Assembly (NCBI GenBank): GCA_028583605.1
Contig: CM053326.1
Location: 1,296,350-1,360,349 of the forward strand
Length of the DNA stretch: 64,000 nucleotides
Reading direction: 5' to 3'
DNA from: Dastarcus helophoroides
Lineage: Eukaryota; Arthropoda; Insecta; Coleoptera; Bothrideridae
The translations under genes and the position numbers were made by a program. Of the stretch, positions 45,455 to 57,540 are shown in pieces; the stretch's first letter is position 1; each line of letters begins with the position of its first letter. The notes under the pieces are model-generated. The model was not told the origin of the DNA. It saw only the letters and a program-made list of their open reading frames with translations, and did no database searches.

Positions 45455-46390
45455 TTAACGCGAAAAATCGAAATTTATAAAGAGAAGCCCAGATATTTGA
45501 AAGATAAAAGAAGTATAACATATAAATGAAAATCGTTATGTTTCAAGATATTAAGTTACTTTTAAAGTGTTTTCAGTTATTTTTGAAAGTAATAAGGCCG
45601 GATTTGGTATATTCGATATTATGCATCGCGTTCTAAGTCATTTTATAAATAAACAGTTCGTTGAAGATGTTAGTATTTCAAAAAATGTAACAACTGTAAC
45701 GAGCGTTCACGTAAGCAATTTTGAAGTGACTTTTTATGCAATCACCTACATGCATCGACATTGTCCGATGTGCTAACGTTCACATTTTAATCTTTTTATA
45801 TACACCGTATAATTAATGGAATATAAAGGCAACCTCCAGAAGGCAACAATAAGATGCAATAAGCGTTCAAGATGTTATTTCGCCAACACTTTAAGAATTT
45901 TGTTGGTGCGTTAATAAAAGAGCTAAAATTTATACGATAATAAAACATCGTTTAATAAAACGTAACAAAAATTCGCCGTTGCATTGTGCTTTAAAGCGTT
46001 AAGAAGCGTATACGACGTCCCCAATTAATATTTTTCTGAAATTGATGCATTTTATCACAAACAAAGTAGCTGCGGGACTTTCAGGTATGCAATACCAGAA
46101 AAATTTGTAGATTTGCAGTGGCAGGTTTTCGTACAATTTATTGTAATAAAACGCATATCGTCGCATTATTCCATTAACGTGTTTTTCGCCGATAAAAATA
46201 CTTTATATTGTGGTTTCATGTGCATCAGGACCATCTGAAAGTCGCTTCTGTAGTAGTTGGACAAGCAGTTCGGGAGCGATATTTTCTTGTTTATGAAGTG
46301 AACTACTATTGCCGTATAATAATGGTTTAGATAAGTTTAGATAAAATTAGATAAGATTTATTGCAATATTAATAAGGACTAATTCGTGTC
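45455..46390. other. Intergenic, nothing recognised
   Basis: I see no gene, RNA or repeat structure here. Base composition is less biased than in the satellite blocks. Confidence 0.4.
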
Positions 46391-46399
46391 CTCAGTCAG

Positions 46400-46485
46400 T
46401 ATAGCTTAGTTGGTTACGCAGCAGATTTTGCTTCATAGGTTTGATAGGTCGCAGGTTCCACCCCGCTGTCGATTACACGTTTTTT
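46400..46485 (+). repeat. tRNA-like sequence (SINE head or tRNA pseudogene)
   Basis: TAGCTTAGTTGG matches the A box of tRNA genes, and GCAGGTTCCACCCC, about 45 bp on, approximates a B box with one mismatch. A TTTTTTT terminator follows at about 46482. Acceptor and T stems do not pair well, so a functional tRNA is unlikely. It is probably a tRNA-derived SINE fragment. Confidence 0.4.
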
Positions 46486-46519
46486 TAATATTATTATACG
46501 TCTTATTCATAGCTGCATA

Positions 46520-46660
46520 ATTAGGCATGCAACATCGTTGAAAAAAGCATCGATGTTCGAACATCGATTTTTTTTAAATGAAACATCGCTCTCTCAAACA
46601 TCGGTATTCGCTAACCATTCATCGATGCTTTTCCAATATTTTCTAAATATTTAATTGCGG
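46520..46660. repeat. CATCGATG-rich repeat piece
   Basis: It begins GGCATGCAACATCG and contains several ACATCGAT words in both directions (GCATCGATGTTCGAACATCG). It resembles in style, but not in exact sequence, the element at 40506. It has no coding capacity. Confidence 0.35.
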
Positions 46661-46689
46661 GTTTAAGAACTTAAAATTACGAAGGTGTA

Positions 46690-47290
46690 GAAAGCACATC
46701 GATTTAAAAACAAATTTTTTTAGAAATTTCAAGTTTCAAGTTAAAATTTCGATTTTTTTTCTCGAAATTTTGAGATTAAAATTAAAATTTCGACTTTTTT
46801 TTTGAAAACTCAACTTCATTCTCGTAATTTCCGCTTTATCTCGAAATATCGACTTTTTTCTCGAAATTCTTAGACTGACGTCAAAATGATCACTTTTTTC
46901 TCCAAATTTAAAGAAAAAAGTCTAAATGTTCGAGTTTTAAGTCCAAATTCCAAGACTAAAGTCGAAATATTGAGAAAAAAGTCGAAATTTTGTGTTCGCA
47001 GGCGAAATTCCAAGATTAAAATCGAAATTTGGAGAAAAAGTCGTAATTTCGAGATTAAAGTCGAAATCTGTGAATTAAAGTCGAAATCTGTGGATTAAAG
47101 TCGAAATCTGTGGATCAAAGTCGACATCTGGAAATTAAAGTCGAAATTTGGAGATTAAAGTCGAAATTTCGAGTTTAAATTCAAAATTTCGAGTTTAAGT
47201 TCAAAATTTCGAAATTAAACTCGAAATTTCGAAAAAAAAGTTGAAACTAGAAAAAGTCAAAATTTTGAGAAAAAATTCGAAATTTCTAAA
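46690..47290. repeat. 20-bp satellite block upstream of heptamer array
   Basis: Between 47040 and 47240 the unit GATTAAAGTCGAAATCTGTG repeats with a 20-bp period; to the left the orientation is T-rich (CGACTTTTTTCTCGAAAT). With 24350-24640 this is the best-preserved form of the satellite. Confidence 0.75.
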
Positions 47291-47482
47291 ATTTTTTTTT
47301 TTAAATCGGTGATCTTTCTGCGTCTTCGCAAGATTTAAAGAAAAAGTTGCACTTTCGGCAAAAAATTCGGTTTAATACAAAATTTTGGAAATTTAAAAAA
47401 TAAATCAATTTTAAAAATGTCGAAATATAAAAATATAAAATTTTGGGAAGTTTCAAAAATTTTATAAAGACAAAAGTATTAA

Positions 47483-48545
47483 AGTATTTTGTATTTTGTA
47501 TTTTGTGTTTTGTGTTTTGTGTTTTGTATTTTGTATTTTGTATTTTGTATTTTGTATTTTGTATTTTGTATTTTGTATTTTGTATTTTGTATTTTGTATT
47601 TTGTATTTTGTATTTTGTATTTTGTATTTTGTATTTTGTATTTTGTATTTTGTATTTTGTATTTTGTATTTTGTATTTTGTATTTTGTATTTTGTATTTT
47701 GTATTTTGTATTTTGTATTTTGTATTTTGTATTTTGTATTTTGTATTTTGTATTTTGTATTTTGTATTTTGTATTTTGTATTTTGTATTTTGTATTTTGT
47801 ATTTTGTATTTTGTACATTTTGTATTTTGTATTTTGTATTTTGTACATTTTGTATTTTGTATTTTGTATTTTGTATTTTGTATTTTGTATTTTGTATTTT
47901 GTACATTTTGTATTTTGTATTTTGTATTTTGTACATTTTGTATTTTGTATTTTGTATTTTGTATTTTGTATTTTGTACATTTTGTACATTTTGTACATTT
48001 TGTACACTTTGTACATTTAGTACATTTTGTACATTTTGTACATTTTGTACATTTTTGTACATTTTTGTACATTTGTACATTGTGTACATTTTTGTACATT
48101 TTGTACATTTTGTACATTTTTGTACATTTTTGTACATTTTTGTACATTTTGTACATTTTTGTACATTTTGTACATTTTTGTACATTTTTGTACATTTTTG
48201 TACATTTTTGTACATTTTTGTACATTTTGTACATTTTTGTCCTTTTTTGTACATTTTTGTACATTTTTGTACATTTTGTACATTTTTGTACATTTTTGTA
48301 CATTTTTGTACATTTTTGTACATTTTTGTACATTTTTGTACATTTTGTACATTTTGTATATTTTGTACATTTCGTATTTCGTATTTCTTATTTCGTATTT
48401 CGTATTTTGTATTGTGCATTTTGTACATTTTGTATATTTTGTACATGTTGCATATTTTGCATATTTTGCACATTTTGTATATTTTGCATATTTTGTATGT
48501 TTTCTGTATTTTCTATATTTTCCATATTTTTATTTCGTTTTCCGT
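47483..48545. repeat. Heptamer satellite TTTTGTA grading into TTTTGTACA
   Basis: From 47483 to about 47815 the unit TTTTGTA repeats about 47 times almost without change. Then TTTTGTACA units mix in (47815-48000). From 48000 to 48360 the array is 9- and 10-bp TTTTGTACA/TTTTTGTACA, followed by TTTCGTA (48370-48400) and TTTTGCATA variants to 48510. Long open frames in all directions are a consequence of a repeat without stop codons, not genes. Confidence 0.9.
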
Positions 48546-49170
48546 TTTTTGTAATTTAAAAAAATTAAAAACCTAATAAAAGGGTCAATTTTAAAAGAAC
48601 ATAACTGAGTAATTCCAAAATATTTAAAAAAGTGGAACAACGAACAATCAAATAATTCATAAAAAATGTTTAAATAAAAAATCAAAATTTTCAAAGAATT
48701 TAAGTTTTGAATAATTTTGTAATCTATTTTTTAAAAAAGTCGAAACATTGAAAAATAATCAAAGATTTCAAATAAAAAAGGTAAAATGTTAAAACCAAAA
48801 TCAAAATTTTCCTAAAAAATCAGATATTAAAAAAAAGGCGCAATTTTCAAAAATATTTAACATTTTCTAAAAAACAAAGTTCTCAAAATAGTTCCAACAT
48901 TTCGAAAAATTTTCAAAATTTTAAGAAATGAATACATTTTCAAAAAATGCCGAGATTTTTGAAAAAGGGAAATTTTCAAAAAAGGACGAAAATTTGAAAA
49001 AAAAAAGTAGAAATTTTGAGAAATGTAGACATTTTGAAAAAATTCATATAATTTTAAAAAGTCGAAATATTGAAAATTTCGTTTGCAAAAAATGGAAAAA
49101 TTCCAAAATACCCAATTCAAGAATTTTCAAAACAGTTTGAAATTTTGGAAAATTGAGACGAAAATTTGAA
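48545..49170. repeat. A-rich satellite-like flank, one arm of an inverted duplication
   Basis: From about 48420 to at least 48820 this matches the reverse complement of about 54560-54180: for example AACCTAATAAAAGGGTCAAT here and GACCCTCTTATTAGG there, and GTGGAACAACGAACAATCAA here and TTGATTGTTCGTTGTTCCAC-like there. The remainder is decayed satellite. Confidence 0.7.
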
Positions 49171-49174
49171 AAAA

Positions 49175-49300
49175 CAGCGTATTTCGTATTTCGTATTTCG
49201 TATTTAGTATTTCGTAATTCGTACTCTGTACTTTGTATTTTGTATTTTGAATCTTGTATCTTGTATGTTGTATTTTGTATCTTGTATCTTCTTTGTAGTT
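49175..49300. repeat. Short heptamer array TTTCGTA and relatives
   Basis: TTTCGTA occurs about five times, then one-base variants follow: TTTAGTA, CTTTGTA, TTTTGTA and CTTGTAT. It is a small relative of the arrays at 47.5 and 52.9 kb. Confidence 0.75.
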
Positions 49301-49309
49301 TTTTCAAAA

Positions 49310-51110
49310 ATGTTTACTTTTTCTCTTGAAATTTTAGCTTTAAATTTTTTAATTAAAGCATTTTAGGTATTACCTCCGTGTCTTCAGAAAAATTTTACTT
49401 TTTGCAAAAGATTCGGAATTTTTAAAAAAAAATTAAGATTTAACACGAAATTTTTAGAAAAAAGTCAAGAATTTTAGAAAAACTTGAAATTTGAAAAATT
49501 GAATAATACAAGTATTAGATAAACTTAAAATTTTGATAAAGTTACGAGTAGGTATTTGACTTTTTACTGAGAGACACTTTTAGGAAGAGCAAACTTTTAA
49601 AATTAGAAATTTAAGTTAAAAATTTGAGCAACATTTTCTTATGAACTTAATTTTTTTTTTGAAATTTGCGCTTCAATTGTAAATTTAGCCTTTTTCATCA
49701 AATTCCAAATTAAAATTTAAAATTTAACAATTTTTATTAGATTCTAAATTAAAATTCAAAATTTAACATTTTTTTTACTAAACTCCAAGTTTTGATAAAA
49801 CAGTTGACAATTCAAAAACCATTTCGAAAATTAAATTAAAAAAATTGCCAATATTTCCATTCATCACAAAATATTGAGTTTGAACTCGAATATTCGGGTT
49901 TTTCTTGACATTTTTTTCTAAACCTGAAACTTTTTTAAAAAGTAGAAATTTCGAGAAAATCTTTGTTAATTAATTTATTTTTTATAACTTTAATTACCTT
50001 TGAAAAATTCAGAAACTGACTTCTTACTCATTTCTTGCCTTTTTTTAAGTGAAAATTTCTCTAGGCGCTCATGTAGTTTCTCGTTACCACCACACGTGCC
50101 CATCACCCGTTACCAACATGCTCTAATGTTAAAAGTATTAACATTAGGGCATATTAAAGTATACTTCATTATCAATAAATATTAGATTTGTTTCCACACG
50201 ACTACAAGCATCCATCAACGACATATAAAAAAGTAGGCCCTTTTTACAGAATTTATTTTCAAATATTTCCAATATTCTGACTTGTTTACTAATAAGGGTT
50301 CGAATTGCAATACTAGATATTTTCTAATTTTAAGTTTTCACTTTTGTCGGCAGTCTTTCCTGATTTGTTAGAAATTTAAACGTTGATTCCTTAAATCTTC
50401 CCATTTTTGAAACTTAATGTTTTAAATTTGAGTAAGATTCGATGTAATCTCAATCCTCTTGTATTTGCATGCAAGAGATTGCACGACAAGAGCCCGATTT
50501 TAATAAAACCGAATGTACAATGGGATAGTGGTAAGAACTAATATAACAACGAAGAAATAATATATGCAGACAGACAAGGGTTCTTGACGGCTTTTGAGGT
50601 GTCTTGTGCTGATCGTTCTTCACTTCAACGGCCCACGCTTTGTTTCACCTACCACCAAATATGCTGCCGTCTGTCTCGCTTTATTATTTATTTATTGCAT
50701 TTTTATTCTCAAGAGCAAATGAACTGACAATGCGTGTTGCTCCAACGAATATAATTCAACGAACATTTTGAAATACATACGTCAATAGCACAATGGTAAC
50801 ACAACGTAGTCAATATGGTCGATTAAAGATAGCAAGGAATTATACTTTTCAAATTTTCATACGAGAATACTTTTAACCCTTCTGCTGCTAAGAACTTTTT
50901 TTTGAACATATCGTTGGGGGTCGTTGGATTTCTCATATTGAGAATTGTCATCATGATTGTTAAACTTGAATTTTTAGGAAATATTGAACATACCAAATAG
51001 AAATATTTTATTTTCTATAAACTATCATCGCTTGTGGTAGAAATTCTAATCCAATTCTAAGCAAATTCTTAATTCTTACCTTTACGATTTAAGGAAAGGA
51101 GTGGGAGTAT
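49310..51110. other. Intergenic, mixed; no gene seen
   Basis: 49310-49960 is decayed satellite. 49960-51110 is less repetitive and holds no gene that I recognise. A hairpin with 10-bp perfect arms (CTAATGTTAA and TTAACATTAG, 5-base loop) lies at about 50112-50138. Confidence 0.45.
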
Positions 51111-51119
51111 GAACATGTT

Positions 51120-52760
51120 TACTCTTTTTTTGAAAATTTGAATTTTATCGACAATTTTGACTTTTTTAAAAATTTCGACCTTTTTTCGAAAATCCCAATT
51201 TTTTCTTAGAATTGCGATGTTTTCTCAAGATTTCCACTTTTTCTAAACATTGAGAATTGAAAGGCGACTTTTGTCAAATTTCAACTTAAAAAGAAAGAGA
51301 TTCTTTAATAACTTCGACTTTCCTGACTAATATAAAAAGGAGGAAGTGTGTTTGTCTGTTTATCTGCTGAACTTATATTAGAGAATTTGAATAAAACATC
51401 ATTCTGGAATCTGTACGAACTCTTTAAAGCTGTGCACGATGATTTAGTTAGTTTTTTTCTGTTTCACTCTGAGATCTTTATTGACTCGTCTTAAATTACA
51501 CACAATTTTTTTATTTTAGCTTATTAGACGTGACACTGAGTACCTCTCGTTAAAAAATTTTGACCTATTTTCAAAAATCTTGATCTTTTTTGAAACGTTG
51601 ACTGGAAATTTCAACTTTTTTGCAAATCTGACTCCTTTTAAATTCTATTTTTTTCAAAACATTGCAATTTTTTTTGAAAATGTTATTATTCCGACTTTTG
51701 AAAACATTGACTCTTTTTTTGAAGTGTTTGATTTTTTGTTTACTTCGACTTTTCCAAATTGTGTCTTTTTTTTAAGTTTTCTCGTCCTGAAAGTAACGAC
51801 TTTTTAAAAAGTCGGATGATTTTTATCGAAAATCTTGGCTTTTTTGACTATTTCGACCTATTTTTAACAATATATTCTGAAAATTTCCAATTTCAGACTT
51901 TTCATGTTTTTTAATTTCACTTTTTCTAAATTTTAATTTTTCTAAATTTTATAAATTTCATCATTTTCACAACTCGTATTTCTTCAAAATTATAATTCAA
52001 TTTTCGAATTGTTTTTAAATTATGACACAAAATTGTGATCTTTTGTCAAAATTGTGACTATTCTCCAAATTTTTGTTTTTTCTAAAAATTTGATTATATT
52101 GAAATATTTGAGTCTTTTGAAATGTTTCACTTTTTTCAGACTCTTGACAATTTCTCGAAATGAAAGTTTCGACTTTTTTTTTTAAGTTTCGACTTATTTT
52201 TTTAAATTTCGACTGTAAATTGGACTTTTATTTTTTTTTATTTTCCCTTTTTTAAATTGAAGTTTTCTAAAAAATTCGACTCTGGAATTTTCGCATTTTT
52301 TTAAAATCCTCAGTTTTTTGAAAATTCCCCCCTTATATAATCAAATTTTCCACTTTTTTTAAAAAAGGCAAGTATTCAAAATTTTGTTTTTTTAAAATTT
52401 TCACCTTTTTCAAAATTTCGACCTTTCTGAAAATTTTGACTTTTAAATATTTTTTTCTTTTTTTTTCTCAAAAATTTAGGCTTTTTTCGACAACTTTCTT
52501 GTTTTTTAGAATAATTTGATTTTAATTTTAAATTCTTGTTTTTATTTTTTTTGAAAATTTACTTTTTAATTTGAAATAATTCGACTTTTATTTTTTTTTT
52601 TTTCAAAATTCACTTTTTTTTGAAATTCAATCATTTTTAAAAAAATCTTTTTTATTTGATTTTTTTGGAAATTTTCACTTTCCAAAATTTCGTTTATTTT
52701 TTATTTTTTTTTGTATTTTTTTCTAGATTGACATTTTTGTTTGAAATACAACAATTCAAA
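51120..52760. repeat. Decayed TTTCGA satellite, T-rich orientation
   Basis: T-rich runs with GAAAATTTCGACTTTT-like words fill this stretch. The A-rich heptamer array starts about 90 bp beyond, giving another T-to-A switch. Confidence 0.6.
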
Positions 52761-52849
52761 AAATCGTCAATTCGAAATCAATTTGCGAAATTCAATCAAA
52801 TACTTAAATATCAATCATTGGAATGATCAATAGAAATCGAATTGAAATT

Positions 52850-53935
52850 CTACAAAATACAAATCAAATACAAATACAAAATACAAAATACAAAAATACA
52901 AAAAAATACAAAACAAATACAAAATACAAATACAAAAACAAATCAAATACAAAATACAAAAATACAAAATACAAATACAAATACAAAATACAAAATACAA
53001 AATACAAAATACAAAATACAAAATACAAATACAAAATACAAAATAACACAAAACACAAAACACAAAATACAAAATACACAATACAAAACTACAAATACAA
53101 AATACAAAATACAAAATACAAAATACAAAATACAAAATACAACATACAACATACAACATACAACATACAACATACAACATACAAAATACAAAATACAAAA
53201 TACAAAATAGAAATAGAAAATAGAAAAATAGAAAATAGAAAATAGAAAATAGAAAATAGAAAATAGAAGAAAATAGAACATAGAAAATAGAAAATAGAAA
53301 ATAGAAAATAGAAAATAGAAAATAGAAAATAGACAAATAGAAATAGAAAATAGAAAATAGAAAATAGAAAATAGAAAATAGAAATAGAAAATAGAAAATA
53401 GAAAATAGAAATAGAAAATAGAAAATAGAAAATAGAAAATAGAAAATAGAAAATAGAAAAGTAGAAAATAGAAAAATAGAAAATAGAAAATAGAAATAGA
53501 AAATAAGAAAATAGAAAATAGAAAATAGAAAATAGAAAATAGAAAATAGAAAATAGAAAATAGAAAATAGAAAATCCGAAATAGAAACTAGAAATAGCAA
53601 ATACAAAAAATACAAAATAGAAATAGAAAATAGAAAATAGTAAAAATAGAAAAATAGAAAATAGAAAATAGAAAATAGAAAATAGAAAATAGAACATACC
53701 AAAATACAAATACAAAATATAAATACAAATAGAAAATAGAAAATAGAAAATAGAAAATAGAAATACAAAGTACAAAAATGTACAAAATACAAAATACACA
53801 TACAATACGAAATGCGAAATACGAAATACGAAATGCGAAATGCGAAATGCGAAATGCGAAATGCGAAATGCGAAATGCGAAATACGAAATAAAAATACGA
53901 AATACGAAACATGAAACTAAACGAAAATACCAACT
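52850..53935. repeat. Heptamer satellites ATACAAA, AACATAC, ATAGAAA, ATRCGAA in blocks
   Basis: The order is: ATACAAA and shorter ATACAA units (52850-53140), AACATAC (53140-53180), ATAGAAA for about 550 bp (53208-53760), then ATGCGAA and ATACGAA (53800-53930). Each block is internally uniform and differs from its neighbour by one or two positions of the same 7-bp unit. No gene is present. Confidence 0.9.
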
Positions 53936-56620
53936 TTTCTATCTAAATTTCAAATTGTTCTTGAAAATTAGATTTTTTTGTAATTTTTAACTTTTTAAAA
54001 AAATTCCACGTCGAAATTTGTTTTTAAATTCGACTTTTTTAAATTTTGATTTATTACCGAAAATTGTGACTTATTTTTAAAATTTAGAATTTTAACACAT
54101 TAACTTTACAAAATTTCCATTTTTCAAAATTTTGACTTTTATTTCATAATGTCGACTCTTTGGATTGAAAATTTCGATTTTTTTGAATTTGGTTTTAACA
54201 TTTTACCTTTTTTATTTGAAATGTTTGATTATTTTTCAATGTTTCGACTTTTTTAAAAAAATAGATTACAAAATTATTCAAAACTCAAATTTTTTGAAAA
54301 TTTCGATTTTTTATTTAAACATTTTCTTATGAATATTTTGATTGTTCGTTGTTCCACTTTTTTAAATATTTTGGAATTACTCATTTACAAAGTTGTGTTC
54401 TTTTAAAACTGACCCTCTTATTAGGTTTTTAATTTTTTTAAATTACGAAAAACGGAAAAAGAAATAAAAATATGGAAAATATAGAAAATACAGAAATCAT
54501 ACAAAATATGCAAAGTGTGCAAAATATGCAAAATATGCAACATGTACAAATATACAAAATGTACAAAATGTACAAAATGTACAAATAAAAATACAAAATA
54601 CAAAATACAAAATACAAAATACAAAATACAAAATACAAAATACAAAATCAAATACAAATACAAAAACAAAACACAAATACAAAAAATACAAAATACAAAT
54701 ACAAATACAAAATACCAAAATACAAAATACAAAATACAAAATACAAATAAAAAAATACAAATACAAAATACAAAATACAAATACAAATACAAATACAAAA
54801 ATACAAATACAATAAAAATAGAAATACGAATAATAGAAATACGACAAATACGAAAATACAGAAATACGAAAATACGAAATAACAAAATACAAAATAAAAA
54901 TACAGAAATACGAAATACAATAAAATACGAAAATAAAATAAAATACAAATACAAATAAATAGAAATACAAAATGACAAAATACGAATAGACAAATACGGA
55001 AAATACGAAAATACGAAAAATACGAAAATACGAAACACGAAACACGAAACACGAAACACGAAATACGAAATACGAAATACGAAGTACGAAGTACGAAGTA
55101 CGAAGTACGAAGTACGAAATACGAAATACGAAATACGAAATAAAAAATTCGACTTTTTAAATTTTGATTTATTACTGAAAATCGCGATTTATTTTGAAAA
55201 TTACATATTTTAACATATTAACTTTTCAAACTTTCTTTATTCAAAATTTTGACTCTTTTTGATAATGTCGATCCTTTGGATTGGAAATTTCGATTTTTTT
55301 AAAGATTTTGACTCTTTTAAAAATGTTGAGTGTTTCTCAAAATTTTTCATTATAATTGAAAATATTTGACCTTTTTGAAAATTTGATTTTTTCTTCAATT
55401 TAAACCATTTTTCTAAAATTTTGACTATTTTCTGAAGAAAGTCAATTTTTTTCGAGATTTCAGCTTGTGGAGATTTCGACTTTTTTGAAATATTGACTTA
55501 AAAATTTCAACCTTTTCGAAAATTTAAATTTGAACTTTTTTTGAAAAATTCGAATTTTTCGAAATTTCGTCCTTTTCTTAAAATACCCACTTTTCTATCC
55601 AAATATCGAATTGTTTTTGGAATTTGGATTTCTTTGTATTTTTAAAATTGCTACTTGTTTTGAAAATTTATATATTTTAACATATTAACGGTTCAAAACT
55701 TTCTTTTTTTAAAATTTTGACTTTTGTTTACAATATCGACTTTTTTGATTGGAAATTTCCATCTTTTTTGAAGATTTTGATTCTTTTTAAAAATGTTGAA
55801 TGTTTTTCAAAATTTTTAATTATATTGAAAATTTCTACCTTTTTGAAAATTTGATTTTTTCTTTAATTTAAATCATTTTTCTAAAATTTTGACCATGTTC
55901 TGAAGAAAATCAATTTTTTACGAGATTTGAACTTCTTGTGAAGATGTTGACTTTTTTCCTTTTTGACCTTTTTGAAATATTGACTTAAAAATTTCAACCT
56001 TTTTAAAAATTTGGAACTTTTTTTTTGAAAAATTTGAATTTTTCACTTTTCTATCCAAATTTCAAATTCTTGGAATTTGGATTTCTTTGTCATTTTTAAT
56101 TTTTTTTTTTTAAATTCCACGTCGAAATTTCTTTTTAAATTTGGCTTTTTTAAACTTTGATTTATTAATGAAAATTGCGACTTTTTTTTTAAAAATTTAC
56201 ATATTTTAACATATTAACTTTTCAAAACTTTCATTTTTCAAAATTTTGACTTTTTTTCATAATGTCGACTTTTTTGACTGGAAATTTAGATTTTTTGGAA
56301 GATTTTGACTTTTCTAAAAATGTTGAGTGTTTCTCAACATTTTTTATTATCTTGAACATTTCGACTTTTTTGAAAATTTAACTTTTTCTTCAATTTAAAC
56401 CTTTTTCCTAAAATTATGACTATTTTCTGAAGAAAATCAATTTTTTTCGAGATTTCGATGTTTTGTGGAGATTTCGATCTTTTTGAAATATTGATTTAAA
56501 AATGTCAACCTTTTTGTTAATTTGGACTTTTTTTAAAAAAATTCGAATTTTTCGAAACTTCAACCTTTTCTCAAAATTTCCACTTTTATGTTTTTGTGTA
56601 ATTTTCTACTTTTTTAAAAA
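53936..56620. repeat. Tandem units of about 470-530 bp, T-rich
   Basis: Marker words recur in the same order: TTTTGATTTATTA, TTTTAACATATTAAC, ATAATGTCGAC, GATTGGAAATTT, AATGTTGAGTGTTTCTCAA and CTGAAGAAAATCAATTTTTT. The CATATTAAC word sits near 55213, 55683 and 56212, so units are about 470 and 530 bp. A further partial unit lies at about 53990-54240, separated by the heptamer array. Confidence 0.7.
54430..55145. repeat. Heptamer satellites ATGCAAA, ATACAAA, ATACGAA, ACACGAA, GTACGAA
   Basis: This second array on the same strand begins with ATGCAAA and ATGTACAAA units, continues with ATACAAA and six-base ATACAA, then ATACGAA. It ends with short uniform runs of ACACGAA and GTACGAA near 55030-55120. 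It interrupts the tandem units of about 500 bp. Confidence 0.9.
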
Positions 56621-56799
56621 AATGAGACTTTTTTTGTTTTAGTCTTTTCAACATGGTCACTTGAAAGTTTCGACGTTATTTGGAATTATTTTAAATTTTC
56701 AAGTTTTCGAAAAATAAATTTATCTTTTCTTAAAATTCAGATTTTCTTTAAATGTTGAAGTTTTAAAGAAATTCTTCAGAAAAAAAGGATATTTTAGCT

Positions 56800-57540
56800 C
56801 AAGTTCCATTTTGTTATTAAAATGTTTGTAATTTTTTAACATAAATTTTAAGTTCAATCTTGGTGTTTTTGTTTATTTTTTTTTATTTAAAATTTTAATT
56901 CCAAGATCAAAATTTAAAAAAATAAAAGTAGGACCAAACCTGAACATTAAAGAAACAAAGTTTAACTTGAAATTGGAAAATCTCATGGCATTGCTCAAGT
57001 TAAGGAATGTTTATATTTTTATGACAATTTTCATTGACATTTAATTTTCTGTAAAATTGTTTCCTTGACGATCACTAATCGTTTCGTATTTTTATCGATA
57101 TAAATAAAGAATAGGCGTATCTTAAGGATGTGAAAGTGTCAATAGTCCCATATTTGGCTTTTATTAAAACAACAATAGGCAGTCGGACGTAGTGGCCGTA
57201 ATGTAACATTGAAAACGGATTATATAAGGTTTAATTAAGCGATTTCAATGAGTGGTCAGGCGCGATCTCGGGTAACGACTTAAGCTAAATGCCGCGTTAC
57301 ATTATCTATTCCTCATTGAATATATGCTAATTAAAGTTGTATAAAAACAATAGTTTAAATCTTAGAATAAAACGAGCGCGGGCATTTTATTTATTTTCCT
57401 CCCAACGAAAACGCATTAGATAGCGACCATCCCGAAGACAAAAAATTTTACAATAGATTTACGATCTAAACCCGGTCCATCTGACATAGTCATAAATATT
57501 GTTTATGTATAGGTTGTTGGAATATCTCGAGTACAGGTGA
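56800..57540. other. Upstream region of fat
   Basis: Satellite character fades after about 56800, and from about 57050 the sequence is of normal complexity. No gene, TIR or tandem repeat was seen. It may hold regulatory sequence of fat; I see no motif strong enough to name. Confidence 0.4.

Noticed and set aside
46400..46485. Functional tRNA gene
   Set aside because: A-box and an approximate B-box are present, but acceptor and T stems do not pair. Listed only as tRNA-like repeat.
47443..48576. Open frames of up to 390 codons in several directions over the TTTTGTA array
   Set aside because: They follow from a 7-bp unit that contains no stop codon in most frames. The predicted proteins are simple periodic strings and the frames overlap on both strands.
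52823..55059. Long open frames over ATACAAA/ATAGAAA arrays
   Set aside because: Same reason: repeat units free of stops, no start context, no domain, both strands open at once.
47483..55145. CRISPR-like regular repeats
   Set aside because: Units are 7-10 bp directly adjacent, without spacers, in an insect genome. They are simple satellites.
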